In this document: one piece after another, positions 20,892 through 30,626 of the stretch
How positions within the stretch are numbered: the stretch's first letter is position 1
Layout of the letters: each line of letters begins with the position of its first letter
Position numbers and translations under genes: made by a program
NCBI GenBank assembly: GCA_014084085.1
Contig: NPFB01000075.1
Location: forward strand, 611 to 64,610
Reading direction: 5' to 3'
Length of the DNA stretch: 64,000 nt
Source: Hondaea fermentalgiana
Lineage: Eukaryota > Sar > Bigyra > Thraustochytrida > Thraustochytriidae
Notes under the pieces: generated by a model
What the model was told of the DNA's origin: nothing
Seen by the model: only the letters and a program-made list of their open reading frames with translations
Database searches by the model: none

Positions 20892-23800
20892 ATGGAGGAG
20901 CTCGCAAACCTTCCAGCGGAGGAGCTGGAAAACTTACGGCAAAAGTTCTTGTCGCATGGCGATGAAGGACTTAACTTGGAGCAGTTTGTTAAAATTATTC
21001 TCGAAACGCTTGGGCACTCGAGAAACAACGCAGGTCCTGACTTGAGCACTGCCGATGACCGCGAACTCGTCTCGTCCATGTGTGAGACCTTTGAGGAAAT
21101 CGATCGCAATGGAAACGGGAATGTAGAATGGGCAGAGCTGACATCATTTTGGGTCGACAAGGGCTTCGTGGCAACTCGCAGACTCGTCGAACCTCTGCGC
21201 TTCCGTTTTCGGGAGGACATGCAGTACAAGGATCGCTACAGCCGTGGATCAAAAATTAACAAACTCGTATTTCTCGACACCATCCAAAAGATTGCAAGCT
21301 TTGAAAAAGAGAGCATGAAGCTCAAGATTTATGACACGCAATTGCGACTTTGCGGCGAGGCAGACGTTGGGCACGCAATCCACAAGTATCGCCCTTCATA
21401 TCGTCGTAAAGACGAGCTGCGGGACTGCTTGGTCGTTCCGAGGCGCAATATACTCATCATTCTGTCTTCTGATTTGAGTTTGACGTTTTGGGACGCCAAT
21501 AATTTGCGTTTCAACCACTTTGCCTTTGCCAAATCACCACAAACATGCATTGCTTACTCTCCCGAAACTAACAAGGTGTATACTGCCGGCAGCAGCAACC
21601 GCATCCACGTGTGGTTTCCTGAAAAGGGACAACGCACAGAGAGTATCGTCACCCGGCACAAAGAGGCCATCACAGATATCCTGGTCGTGGGCAGTCTTGT
21701 CGTGACCTGCTCTCTCGACAAAACGATCCAAACGCACGACATCACCACCGGACGACATCGGGCCACCCTTCGAGGACACAAACTCAGTATCAAACATATG
21801 GTGTATTCCAAACGCCAAGGTACGCTCTTGTCCGCCGGGCTGGAGACTGACGTCCTCGGCTGGGATCTCGTGTCGCAAAAGCTCGTTGTCCGTTTGAGCG
21901 GTCACCGCACTTCCGTTATTGGAGTTCACCTTTTGCCCAACAATGATCCTACCAAAACAGACCGGGCCATCACAGCCGACAACATGGGTAACTTTCGCAT
22001 TTGGGACTTTCAACGCTCGCATACCGGGCAGGCCGTCTGCCTGCAGGTTTTCCAGCGCAAAATCCGCAATTTTCACGGCAAGTCCAAGGACCGAGGCGCA
22101 CGAGACGGCCAAAAACCCTTGTTACCTGGCCAGCAGCGTTGGACGCTCGATGACTTCCATCCCAATACCTTTTGCGTGACCAATCCAGGTGCAGACATCA
22201 TTGCGGCCACATCCAAGATGTGTCGATTCACCTCATCTGGGCACAAGAACATGAACAATATGCCTTCTGGTGCCATCTTTAATTCCGTATCTCTCACCTT
22301 TATCACAGCCATGGGCAAAGATGTTCAGCTTTGGGATGGACGCACTGGCCAGGTCGAGCAGGATATGTTCAGCCTGGCTAAGACAGAGCTCACATCTCTC
22401 CTTCTCGATGATCGAGAGCGCAAATTTATTGTCGGTCACGCTGCAGGGCATGTCTTAGTGCACAGCTATCTTAATGGCGTGAAAATGAAGAAGACGGAGA
22501 TCAGTCATGCTGCCGATGTTACGGGCATTGCCTATGTTGGTGCGGAGAAGCTCATCATCAGTGTCGCACGGGACCGATCAATCATGGTCCATGACGAATG
22601 GCCAGAAGATGAGTGCGCTCCCTTTTTGCGAGGCATTTCGTGCGCTCATCACGCAGACATTACTTGCGTTGCGTACTCGGAGCCCTTTTCGCTGATCGCT
22701 AGCGGATCCGCTGACGCAACCGTGACGCTTTGGAATTTCGAGTTTCTCAAGGCAGAGACTCTACTGTATGGTCACTCTGCCGATATCGTGGCTGTCTCGT
22801 TTGTCGGTTCATTTCCTATTCTTGTATCTGCCGATGCAAATGGCATCGTTCTCGTTTCGCTCATTCATCCCTCGTCTGCCAAAGGTCGCTGTCTCCAGCG
22901 TTTCGAGAACTGGAACGACATTGAAAAGTTCGGCAGCGGATACTACTATGACGGCAAGCCGGAATCCAAATGCCAGCGGACAGCCATCACGGCACTCGCG
23001 GTGCATGAAGAGATCTCCACGGGGCGTTGGCTCTTGGTTCTCGGGGACGAGATGGGAGTTGTGAAAACTCTTGATCTTTCGGTCCTCATTCAAGAGCACG
23101 GCCTTCAAAAGCGGGATCCGGAAACCTACCCTCTGCATCGCACTGGTTACAATGCACGCCGCAGACTGCGCCGAGACAGTGGCTTTGTGATGGACAAGCA
23201 AGTCCAAATGCAACAGGAGCACGCGCGAAGCGAGGTTGCAGCGGCAAGTTCAGCGCCTGAAAAGTTGCCTCTCTTGGCAGCGATCAAGGCGCACCATGGC
23301 GCGATCAACTCGATCCAAGTCATTGATGCGCCTCTTTCTGTCCTCACCTCGTCTTTGGACCGTTCTGTGAGAATCCACAACATTCTCTCGGGTGAGCTCT
23401 TGGGCATCCTCAACATGAGCGATGAGGAGAAGGAAGCCATTTCAACGGGAGAGACGCCTGCACAGCCCTGGCTCTTCGATGTCGAGCCGACCGAGCGTCG
23501 ACTTGAGGGCCACAGACACAAGAAGGCGGCCGTCGTTCTTGAGCAAATTGAGGCCATGCGGCATGCAGAAATTGCAAGGAGTCTTGCAGCGGACGCCTAT
23601 GATCTTCGGCAAAGAAAGATTGCGCGCGCGCGTGCTCGCCTCTCAATCAACCAGGCTCAGGAACTTGAGTTGGACATACAGCAAGGGAAAACAGCATCTT
23701 GTCTTTCTTTTGACCAGGACCCTCAAGAAAATGCCATGGCGAAAAAACGCGCGGACAAGGACAAGCTCCTCGAGCAGCTTCTTACCAAGGACGCTCAAGC

Positions 23801-25355
23801 CTCCGGCGGCGTGCGGGCTACCCCGAGCACGTACACACGATTTGCCCAAGAGCAGCAGCGCAACAAACTTCAAAGCCGGATTCCGAAAAAGGCAAATATC
23901 GAAGCGTCGAGCTTTTTGCGCAAAGAACTTGGATTTGGTTCCAATACACGTTTGCGCGACCGCAAACAGCGCAAGCTTGACTCGCTCTCGCACTTTCGAC
24001 GAAAGTTTGCAACCAAGGGGCTTCTGGAGGACAAGTTGACGATGAGCTCATGGCTCAATCCGGCCGTGGTGGAGGCAGAGGCTGACGAGGTGCAGCGTCC
24101 GAGCACTGCACCGGAACAGACGCCGCAGCCTTTGGACATCGCGCAACTCTGGGGCAGATCAAACGCAAATTTTGTGGACGCGATCGATAACATGCTCGTC
24201 CTGGGTCAGCCTTCGCCGCGCCAGCTCTCACCATTGAATCAAGAGAGTGGCCCGGCATCCCCGGAGCGGAGACGCAGACCAAGCACGGCAGGTAATAACG
24301 CCGCGCTCGACGCTCCAAGCGCCTCGGACCAAACGTGGAGACGCCGGAGCACGGCTGTGAGACAACGCTTCGAGCTTGCTGCCGCTGCCGACGTTGATTT
24401 GCAGCGACCACGTACCTCGCCGGCGTCTGGTATTTCTTCCCGATCACTTTTCTCTCAGGAGTCTTCGGTGACGACGCCCTCGCACGCATTGCACCCGCCA
24501 GACACTGGATCGAGCAGTCCCTCAGCGACCCAGCACAATCGCCGACGGCGACGCTCACTCATCCAGCGACAAGCCGACTTTGCCCAGGTATCGGAAGAGA
24601 GCAAACTGCGTCGCATGTCCTCGAGCCTCCGCATGGAATCGCGGCGTAGTTTGCCTGGATGCAGCCCAGGTGGCGTGCGTTTTGGGCCGTATCATGAATC
24701 GCATGTGCGGGGCTTTTATGATCTTTTCAAGGAGCTTGATCCCGATCAGAGTGGCTTCATTGACATGCAAGAGTTTTACACCAACGTGAAGCTACGCGAG
24801 TCGCCAATTGCGGCCTCGCTTGGGAGCATCTTCGAGACAATGGACGAAGACGATAACGCCACTGTAGACCTGGTGGAATTCTTGCAATGTTTCTTGCCTC
24901 TCGTGCAGCACTCGGAAATTGTCGCCATGGTACGGTACTTTGAGCGCAGCGCAGAGAAAAAGGCGAGCAGTTTCAAGCAGGCGCGCAAGGTAACGCAGCT
25001 CTCCGAGGAGGCTGAGCGCGAAATCGACGAGCTTTTCAATCAACTCGATGAGAATAATGACAACTCCATCCAGTTGAGTGAGCTTCGCCACGTCGCTCTT
25101 GCAAACAATTTCATCAAAGAAGAAGATGTACGTGAGATTGCGCAGCGGTATTCTTCATTAGAAGATGCTTCCTTGTCCAAAGAGGATTTTAAGGAGCTTT
25201 GTAGCGAGTACTTTTCCTACAATTCGGACAAGCTCATTCGCGAAGTTCTTTCCTTTAATCAAAAAAACAAAAAGAGAGATGGTCTCCGCGCACGCCTGTC
25301 CACTGTAGAGAGCACGACACTTTCCCCACCAGAGACAGAAGATGACTGCGAATAA
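20892..25355 (+). CDS. EF-hand and WD40-repeat protein, WDR49/CFAP337-like
   Basis: A 1487-residue protein from the ATG at 20892 (catcATGg). An N-terminal EF-hand loop starts at D71 (DRNGNGNVEWAE, all calcium ligands present). Residues about 140-860 contain many WD40 blades, for example TCSLDKTIQTHD, SGSADATVTLWN and TSSLDRSVRIHN. A basic, Gln/Arg-rich linker of about 860-1260 follows. Three C-terminal EF-hand loops lie near 1278, 1318 and 1386 (DPDQSGFIDMQE, DEDDNATVDLVE, DENNDNSIQLSE). This order matches WDR49/WDR64/EFCAB8-type proteins; WDR49 is CFAP337, an axonemal protein. A ciliary, calcium-responsive role is inferred. AATAAA overlaps the stop codon at 25351-25356, and the convergent FAM221 gene ends only 80 nt away. 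Confidence 0.85.
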   Translation: MEELANLPAEELENLRQKFLSHGDEGLNLEQFVKIILETLGHSRNNAGPDLSTADDRELVSSMCETFEEIDRNGNGNVEWAELTSFWVDKGFVATRRLVEPLRFRFREDMQYKDRYSRGSKINKLVFLDTIQKIASFEKESMKLKIYDTQLRLCGEADVGHAIHKYRPSYRRKDELRDCLVVPRRNILIILSSDLSLTFWDANNLRFNHFAFAKSPQTCIAYSPETNKVYTAGSSNRIHVWFPEKGQRTESIVTRHKEAITDILVVGSLVVTCSLDKTIQTHDITTGRHRATLRGHKLSIKHMVYSKRQGTLLSAGLETDVLGWDLVSQKLVVRLSGHRTSVIGVHLLPNNDPTKTDRAITADNMGNFRIWDFQRSHTGQAVCLQVFQRKIRNFHGKSKDRGARDGQKPLLPGQQRWTLDDFHPNTFCVTNPGADIIAATSKMCRFTSSGHKNMNNMPSGAIFNSVSLTFITAMGKDVQLWDGRTGQVEQDMFSLAKTELTSLLLDDRERKFIVGHAAGHVLVHSYLNGVKMKKTEISHAADVTGIAYVGAEKLIISVARDRSIMVHDEWPEDECAPFLRGISCAHHADITCVAYSEPFSLIASGSADATVTLWNFEFLKAETLLYGHSADIVAVSFVGSFPILVSADANGIVLVSLIHPSSAKGRCLQRFENWNDIEKFGSGYYYDGKPESKCQRTAITALAVHEEISTGRWLLVLGDEMGVVKTLDLSVLIQEHGLQKRDPETYPLHRTGYNARRRLRRDSGFVMDKQVQMQQEHARSEVAAASSAPEKLPLLAAIKAHHGAINSIQVIDAPLSVLTSSLDRSVRIHNILSGELLGILNMSDEEKEAISTGETPAQPWLFDVEPTERRLEGHRHKKAAVVLEQIEAMRHAEIARSLAADAYDLRQRKIARARARLSINQAQELELDIQQGKTASCLSFDQDPQENAMAKKRADKDKLLEQLLTKDAQASGGVRATPSTYTRFAQEQQRNKLQSRIPKKANIEASSFLRKELGFGSNTRLRDRKQRKLDSLSHFRRKFATKGLLEDKLTMSSWLNPAVVEAEADEVQRPSTAPEQTPQPLDIAQLWGRSNANFVDAIDNMLVLGQPSPRQLSPLNQESGPASPERRRRPSTAGNNAALDAPSASDQTWRRRSTAVRQRFELAAAADVDLQRPRTSPASGISSRSLFSQESSVTTPSHALHPPDTGSSSPSATQHNRRRRRSLIQRQADFAQVSEESKLRRMSSSLRMESRRSLPGCSPGGVRFGPYHESHVRGFYDLFKELDPDQSGFIDMQEFYTNVKLRESPIAASLGSIFETMDEDDNATVDLVEFLQCFLPLVQHSEIVAMVRYFERSAEKKASSFKQARKVTQLSEEAEREIDELFNQLDENNDNSIQLSELRHVALANNFIKEEDVREIAQRYSSLEDASLSKEDFKELCSEYFSYNSDKLIREVLSFNQKNKKRDGLRARLSTVESTTLSPPETEDDCE

Positions 25356-25435
25356 ACCAAAATTGACTGTTAGACATATTTTCCGTTCACGGCCACTTTC
25401 TTGATGTCATTTCGAGTCGGCATAGAAGATTCCGC

Positions 25436-26338
25436 TCACATTTGCAAGGGTTCGGCATGAAGATCGGTCCGCTTGACATCGTCTCCGCCGACAGCAAGCT
25501 CCTGGACCATTTCTTCGAGGGTTTTCACGCGACGATACTCGATGCGCTGCTCGTGTGCGGACCATGGGTGATCGCAATTGCAAACCCATGGACTGAAGAA
25601 CTTGTTACATGCACACGATCCTCGACTGCACTTGTGTGTTTTAGGGTCGTGATCTGTGTGTTTGTGTTTGCAGCTACAGCGCAGAACCCATGCGCCTTCG
25701 GCAACAACAAAGAAGAAATGAGGGCATTGGCACTTGCCATTGCAGCATTTTGAGGAAGTTTTACCATTGGCGAGCTGCTTCATAGGGTGGTCTTTGAGCC
25801 GATGCCCGCACAAACAACGACTCTGTTCGCGGACGGGGATACATTCGCGATCACACATGGAGCAGCTCCAAATCACAGTAGGCTCGATTCTTGGGCCAGG
25901 GCGCTTGCTTGACTGATGCCGTTCGCCGTAATGCAAAGCAACCGGGACCAGCTGGCTTGATGCCGATGAAGATTTGTACTCGAAACTTCGTACCAAGGAG
26001 CCAAGAGGCTTCTTCTCACGAAGTGGCTCTTCGCATCGTTGCCGATTCTTTTCTTCGTCTTCACCTCTGTTTCTGTTTGCGTCTGCAAGGGCGTGGGACT
26101 TCACTTGTTTGGGCTTTCTGCGTTTTTTCAAAAGTTGCAATTGCTTTTGCGCCTGCTGTGATTCCTGTCGACGGACGTCATCCTCACTCTGGTTCTCCAT
26201 GACATGCGTGACCTTTGTTTTGGCTTGCAACGAATTCAAGGTTCCAATCCTATTCGTGCTCTGAGATGTGGATGAATACGCCCACTCTTCTCTGGTTGTT
26301 CGGAAAGTGGGACACACTTGATCGGCCTTATCACCCAT
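25436..26338 (-). CDS. FAM221-family cysteine-rich protein
   Basis: A 300-residue protein from the ATG at 26338; another in-frame ATG lies 138 nt further in. The first 130 residues are Gln/Lys/Arg-rich. Residues about 150-270 carry a regular Cys/His pattern: CLCGHRLKDH, CQCPHFFFV, EGAWVLRCSCKHKHTDHD, CACNKFFSPWVCNCDHPWSAHEQ. This is the FAM221A/B signature, probably zinc-binding. FAM221 proteins are conserved mainly in ciliated lineages, but their molecular function is not established. It shares its upstream region with the WDR54-like gene. Confidence 0.85.
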   Translation of the reverse strand: MGDKADQVCPTFRTTREEWAYSSTSQSTNRIGTLNSLQAKTKVTHVMENQSEDDVRRQESQQAQKQLQLLKKRRKPKQVKSHALADANRNRGEDEEKNRQRCEEPLREKKPLGSLVRSFEYKSSSASSQLVPVALHYGERHQSSKRPGPRIEPTVIWSCSMCDRECIPVREQSRCLCGHRLKDHPMKQLANGKTSSKCCNGKCQCPHFFFVVAEGAWVLRCSCKHKHTDHDPKTHKCSRGSCACNKFFSPWVCNCDHPWSAHEQRIEYRRVKTLEEMVQELAVGGDDVKRTDLHAEPLQM

Positions 26339-26829
26339 GTAAGTGCCGGAGGCCCCGAGACCGCGGCAGCGCGCCGCGCGCCGCCGCAAGAAGACCGTTG
26401 GACCCATTTAACATTCCGTTAGACCTCTTTTCACCATGGCCTCTCATGACCTGAGGAGGACTGATAGAAGCCCTCTCACTTGCCTGTAGTGCCTGCTTTA
26501 CTTGCTTGCTTGCTTGCTTGCCTGCCTGCTTGCCTGCTTGCCTGCTTGCCTGCTTGCCTGCCTGACCGTAGCGTTTGCTCTCATGATTGGAGGCCCATCT
26601 GCTTATTGGTGTAGAGGAGAACTTTGCTTCGTGAACACCTTTTGACGCATTTTCTCAAAAAGCGAACCGAGGCTGTGCGTCGCGAGCGAGAAGAAGCAAA
26701 GGGGCAAGGAGAAGAGCGAAAGGAAAAGAGGAGGATGAGCGGGGTGATCCGTCCCACGGATGAGACAGTCGTAAGTAGTCCGAGCGAGTGTTGGGACGTC
26801 TGACATGTCATGATGACAGAAACTAAACT
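26339..26829. promoter_or_regulatory. Divergent region between FAM221-like and WDR54-like genes
   Basis: 491 nt between two start codons, a probable bidirectional promoter. Its centre is a CTTG/CCTG tetranucleotide repeat at 26501-26564. No other gene or motif is visible. Confidence 0.5.
26501..26564. repeat. (CTTG/CCTG)16 tetranucleotide repeat
   Basis: A continuous 64-nt run of CTTG and CCTG units lies between the FAM221-like and WDR54-like genes. The interruptions (CTTG to CCTG) suggest transitions in an originally pure repeat. Confidence 0.9.
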
Positions 26830-27804
26830 ATGTTGAAAAGTGGTTGCTTGCTGTCTTGCCATAACCAGGAACATGTCCTCGCCGGCGCACCCTCGTACAG
26901 ATTCAACAACCTTTCCATGAGCAGCAATGGCATGGTTGCTTACGTGGACAAGACGCACATCCGCGTTGAGAATGCTCCAAAGAGAACAGGCCGTCTCATT
27001 CCGGTTGCGGCCGCCAAGCTTGTGCAGCAAGTAAAATTTGTGACGATCGACTGCAAAGAGTACCTTGTAGTGACCTCAGATGTCGGCGTTCATCTCTTTG
27101 ACTCCGCCGGTGCAACACTCCTGAGCTATCTATCGACCGACAAAATTCACGAAAAGATCGAAAATCATCCCGAAAATGACCCAGAGCGTATGGAGTACTG
27201 CTGCACTGCGGAAGGACTTCATGGTACCTCTATGCTTCTCGTAGGGACGTCGCGGGGTGCACTTGCAATGCTTCATTACGACGCCCGAAAAAAGACACTC
27301 AGTGTCGAGCATGTCGCGTGCGGGCACCGACGCCCTGTCTGCGCAGTGGCAACTAGTGTCTCGTACATTGCGTCAGGCGATGAGTCTGGTCAAGTCACTG
27401 TGTTGGCTGCCGATTTCTTTGCCGAACATTGCCGATTCCCAAGCATGGGTGCCCCCTGTTGCAGTGTTGAGATTCGAGCAGGCATGATCATTGCAGCCTT
27501 TGTCACGGGTGTCGTGCGCGTCTACTCCATTACTCATTCGCATTTGCAAATCGAGGTTGACGCACATTGCCGTGCGCTCAACTCGATGGCAATGCACCCT
27601 TCAGCTAATGCATTTGCTACTTGCGGCGAGGATGGTTTCGTAAACGTTTGGGAGCTTCCAAGCAAACAATGCGACGACTTGCGTCTCGTATCTTCTGACC
27701 ACTTCAAGGACCGTTTCCTCGTCGGAGTTTCGTTTTTCAAGGACAACTCGAACAAGCTGGCGGCCACTGCGTACGACAGCGCATTTCTTCTCACGCGAGT
27801 TTGA
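26830..27804 (+). CDS. WDR54: WD40-repeat protein, WDR54-like
   Basis: A 324-residue protein from the ATG at 26830, close to the roughly 330 residues of animal WDR54. It has WD blades such as SGDESGQVTVLAADF and ATCGEDGFVNVWELPS. Several WDR54-specific segments are recognisable: a mid-protein GVHLFDSAGATLLSY, HRRPVCAVATSVS, RAGMIIAAFVTGVVRVYSI followed by VDAHCRALNSM, and the ending VGVSFFKDNSNKLAATAYDSA. WDR54 function is poorly known, and it is mostly retained in ciliated organisms. Assignment rests on whole-length similarity recalled from the family, so an alignment would be useful. Confidence 0.8.
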   Translation: MLKSGCLLSCHNQEHVLAGAPSYRFNNLSMSSNGMVAYVDKTHIRVENAPKRTGRLIPVAAAKLVQQVKFVTIDCKEYLVVTSDVGVHLFDSAGATLLSYLSTDKIHEKIENHPENDPERMEYCCTAEGLHGTSMLLVGTSRGALAMLHYDARKKTLSVEHVACGHRRPVCAVATSVSYIASGDESGQVTVLAADFFAEHCRFPSMGAPCCSVEIRAGMIIAAFVTGVVRVYSITHSHLQIEVDAHCRALNSMAMHPSANAFATCGEDGFVNVWELPSKQCDDLRLVSSDHFKDRFLVGVSFFKDNSNKLAATAYDSAFLLTRV

Positions 27805-28350
27805 AAGTTACATTTGAAAAGTTTTTGATATGGACTTGAAAGAGAGCTGCCGCACTGAGAGTTGACTCTGAAAGTGTGTCCTTTGCCCCTCCAGACAAGA
27901 CGCGACAGACCTCAACAGGCAGGCCCAGTAGAAGCATTTGACAGTTTGTTTGGGTAGTACAACTCGTAGGTCCAGTTAAAGCAAATGAGAGCATTTTGAG
28001 GTTTGTCTAGAATCTTCACACTGTTTCCGAAGAGCACACTTTCATGTTGCTGGAGGTTTTTCGCCTTGTACTTTAGCTCTCTGACCTTCTTTTACAGAGC
28101 CAAGGATCCTGTTTGCGCACAGAAGAGGCGCCTCCTCCAAAAAAATCGATCCAACAAGGTTGCCTCAGTGTGCGTGCGTCACCTCCTTAGCCTCCAACTT
28201 TGCGCTCTCCCGTTTTCCGTTTGCCGCAGGCAGTTCAGATTTGCCGAAATCGCTTTTTCCAGCAGCAATCTGTCGAAAACGTCGGTATACTTTAAGATCA
28301 ATCAGATGTAGTGTTTGTCGATGGTGGGTCAGAGAAGATGCCCAGCGCAC
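27805..28350. other. Convergent intergenic region
   Basis: 546 nt between the WDR54-like stop and the stop of the next minus-strand gene. AT-richer than the coding flanks. No gene or repeat seen; probably the two 3' ends. Confidence 0.5.
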
Positions 28351-29331
28351 TCACGACGTCTGCATCGTCGTGATGACAAGAGCGTTGCCTCGCTCGCAAT
28401 CTTCCAGAAGGGATTCATCTGCATACCCATCGTTGAGGCTGTCATAATCATCGTCAAAGACTTGAATTGGTAACGCCGGCGCCTTACGCGGAGCGATCTT
28501 GGGTTGAAAAGGAGACAGCTTGATGGGACCTTGCGTTCGCGCTTGCGATGTCTCTGGACCAAGCGTCCAGCTCGAAATGTTCGATTTTTGTGCGTACTTT
28601 TGCTCTACTGCGGCCTTTTGCCGTTCAAAGGAAAAGAAGCCGTCTTGCGGGCGTAAACTCTGTCTCGAAAATGGCCTTTCCTGAGAAGAAGATGGTCTCC
28701 TCTGACGTCTCTCGTGCTCTTCCTGTCGCATGTCTGGAAGATTCGGGTGTGAACGGCGTACCTCGGCATTGGTGCGCATCAGGTCACTCAGATTCGTACT
28801 CGTTTCTCGACAGGATTCAATCAGTCGGGCAAGACTCGACGCTGATGGACGCCCAGGGTTGCGAGGTGGATGCTTCGCTGCCTCTAAAAAGTCTTCACTC
28901 GAGTCAGGGTGGGAGGACGCAGGCAGAGATGGCGAAGGGGCAGTCCCGGGCCGTGTGCTCCATGCGTAATTTGGGTCGACCGTCGCTTTGAGTGACATGG
29001 AATTGACAAGTCCTTGGTAGAAGCTTTCGACAGCGTGTTGTGGAGGTATATCGAGCGTTCGATGTTTGGCAGCGCGTCTTGTCGAAGCTTCTTTGTGCTG
29101 TCGATTCTGGATGTGTAAATTTGATCGACTGGTCGCACGACGAGATTGCGAAGTCGCCACGGCTCTTTCTGCTGTTCTTACTTTGCGTAGCCTTTCAATG
29201 GCTCGCTGATGTCGAGCAGCAGCAGCTATTTCCCCATGGCAACCTCCGGCGGGATAATGATACTGGCGAACCCGACGGTCATTCTGCAGATCTGGCGACG
29301 ATTGCGCTCGTCGCGCGGCTTTTTCGTTCAT
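28351..29331 (-). CDS. Unrecognised basic Ser/Arg-rich protein
   Basis: A 326-residue protein from the ATG at 29331; the open frame extends 129 nt further but starts only with GTG. I do not recognise it. It is basic, rich in Arg, Ser and Gln, with several short hydrophobic stretches (IPPQHAVESFYQGLVNSMSL near 95-115) and a Pro-rich C-terminal third ending in an acidic patch (FDDDYDSLNDGYADES). No membrane segment or signal peptide. Similar composition is common in microtubule-associated and ciliary proteins, but that is only suggestive. Confidence 0.6.
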   Translation of the reverse strand: MNEKAARRAQSSPDLQNDRRVRQYHYPAGGCHGEIAAAARHQRAIERLRKVRTAERAVATSQSRRATSRSNLHIQNRQHKEASTRRAAKHRTLDIPPQHAVESFYQGLVNSMSLKATVDPNYAWSTRPGTAPSPSLPASSHPDSSEDFLEAAKHPPRNPGRPSASSLARLIESCRETSTNLSDLMRTNAEVRRSHPNLPDMRQEEHERRQRRPSSSQERPFSRQSLRPQDGFFSFERQKAAVEQKYAQKSNISSWTLGPETSQARTQGPIKLSPFQPKIAPRKAPALPIQVFDDDYDSLNDGYADESLLEDCERGNALVITTMQTS

Positions 29332-29936
29332 TGTGCGGTCAACCTTTCTTGTTTCGTTGCTGGCCGGCTGACTCACTGAGTAGTGGGCTTTAAACTCTCG
29401 GAGACGAACAAGCTTGATCGTCGCACTTCTGCTAAGATCTCGCTTCCCGTTGAGCGGCACGACTTGTTAGCTTGGTGTAGACCACGAGCAGGAGCAACCG
29501 ACCTTACAAATTCAGAGAACAGATCTCTTTGCATACATTTTACAGCTCGACAAAATCAAAGAAAGAGCCATATTACTCACGTATCTACCTAAAGAGCGAA
29601 TAGCAACATGCTTGCACTCTCAGTAGCTGCGCCTTTGTGCAAATTGACCCGAACTCACTGTCAGAAATCGGAAATCGGGATTCGTAACGGCTACGACAAC
29701 AACGCGAAACGTGTGTGTCTTGTGTTATCTTCGCGTCAGTGGCCGGGGACGCGCGACCGTCCGCTCCAAACAGACAAACAACGAAAGATCTACCATTGCA
29801 GCGTTGCAGGCGCAGACACGTACGCAAGACGCGGCGGCGGGAAAGGAACCCAGCGTACGCACTACGGCCAGGCGCGAGCTCAGAGCTCGAGTGAGCGTGC
29901 GACGAGTTTCCGGACGCCATTGGGCAAAAAGGCGCA
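29332..29936. promoter_or_regulatory. Divergent intergenic region
   Basis: 605 nt between two start codons of unrecognised genes. No motif or repeat stands out. Confidence 0.4.
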
Positions 29937-30626
29937 ATGGCAGAGAGCGCAGACGAAAGCTTCACGCGAGGGACGCTCTTGTGCGGAGCGCTCGCGAACT
30001 TGGCCAGAAAAGAGGGAAAGCTGCAGGAGCAGGATGAGAAAGTCGGAGCAAATCGTGAGGAGAGGGAAAGCCTCCCAAAGCCCAACAAGAAGCCGCGCAA
30101 GTCCGTCTCGTTCAGTGTCGAGCCCGAAATATATCGACCCGTGATTCAAGAAGGTATTGAAGAGCACCTTTGCCGCGTCCTCGGGTTTGCTCAAGAAGAG
30201 CAGTCGCGGATTAAACGTAGTGACCTTGCTCCTTTGCATCTATTCATGGAACGAAGCGCGCGGGCAGTGGGGCACACGCGGTTTTTCCTTGACGGGCCCC
30301 GATTTGGCCACGAGGACGCAAAACGATGGCGCATGCTTGGAGAAGATGGATCGTTGACCGCCGAGGAGATCAATGAAGCTTTGCCGCGGTCGCTTGAGTC
30401 GTTCTCTTTTGTGCCGCGCCACATTGATAGGTTAATCAACGTCTGGAAGAATCCACCAAGTCACGTATTTGTAGAAGATGGAACAAGTGTTTCGTGCGCA
30501 GTCTGCTATGAGGTGCAAACTGCCTGGTGTGAACGATGTGAGGCCTGCCCAGGGTGCACTGCAAAGGGTGAAAAGGATTCGGACCTCTCCGCGATCTGCG
30601 ATCTTGCCATCGCCGATGAGCTTTAG
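29937..30626 (+). CDS. Unrecognised protein with RVxF-like motif and C-terminal Cys cluster
   Basis: A 229-residue protein from the ATG at 29937. I do not recognise the family. Residues 55-59 (KSVSF) fit the RVxF docking consensus for protein phosphatase 1, next to a basic run. Residues about 70-180 are a mixed alpha-helical, well-conserved-looking region (GIEEHLCRVLGFAQEEQ, HIDRLINVWKNPP). Six cysteines at 187, 190, 198, 201, 204 and 207 (CxxC-x7-CxxCxxCxxC) could bind zinc. The gene lies beside the predicted ciliary group but nothing ties it functionally. Confidence 0.65.
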   Translation: MAESADESFTRGTLLCGALANLARKEGKLQEQDEKVGANREERESLPKPNKKPRKSVSFSVEPEIYRPVIQEGIEEHLCRVLGFAQEEQSRIKRSDLAPLHLFMERSARAVGHTRFFLDGPRFGHEDAKRWRMLGEDGSLTAEEINEALPRSLESFSFVPRHIDRLINVWKNPPSHVFVEDGTSVSCAVCYEVQTAWCERCEACPGCTAKGEKDSDLSAICDLAIADEL

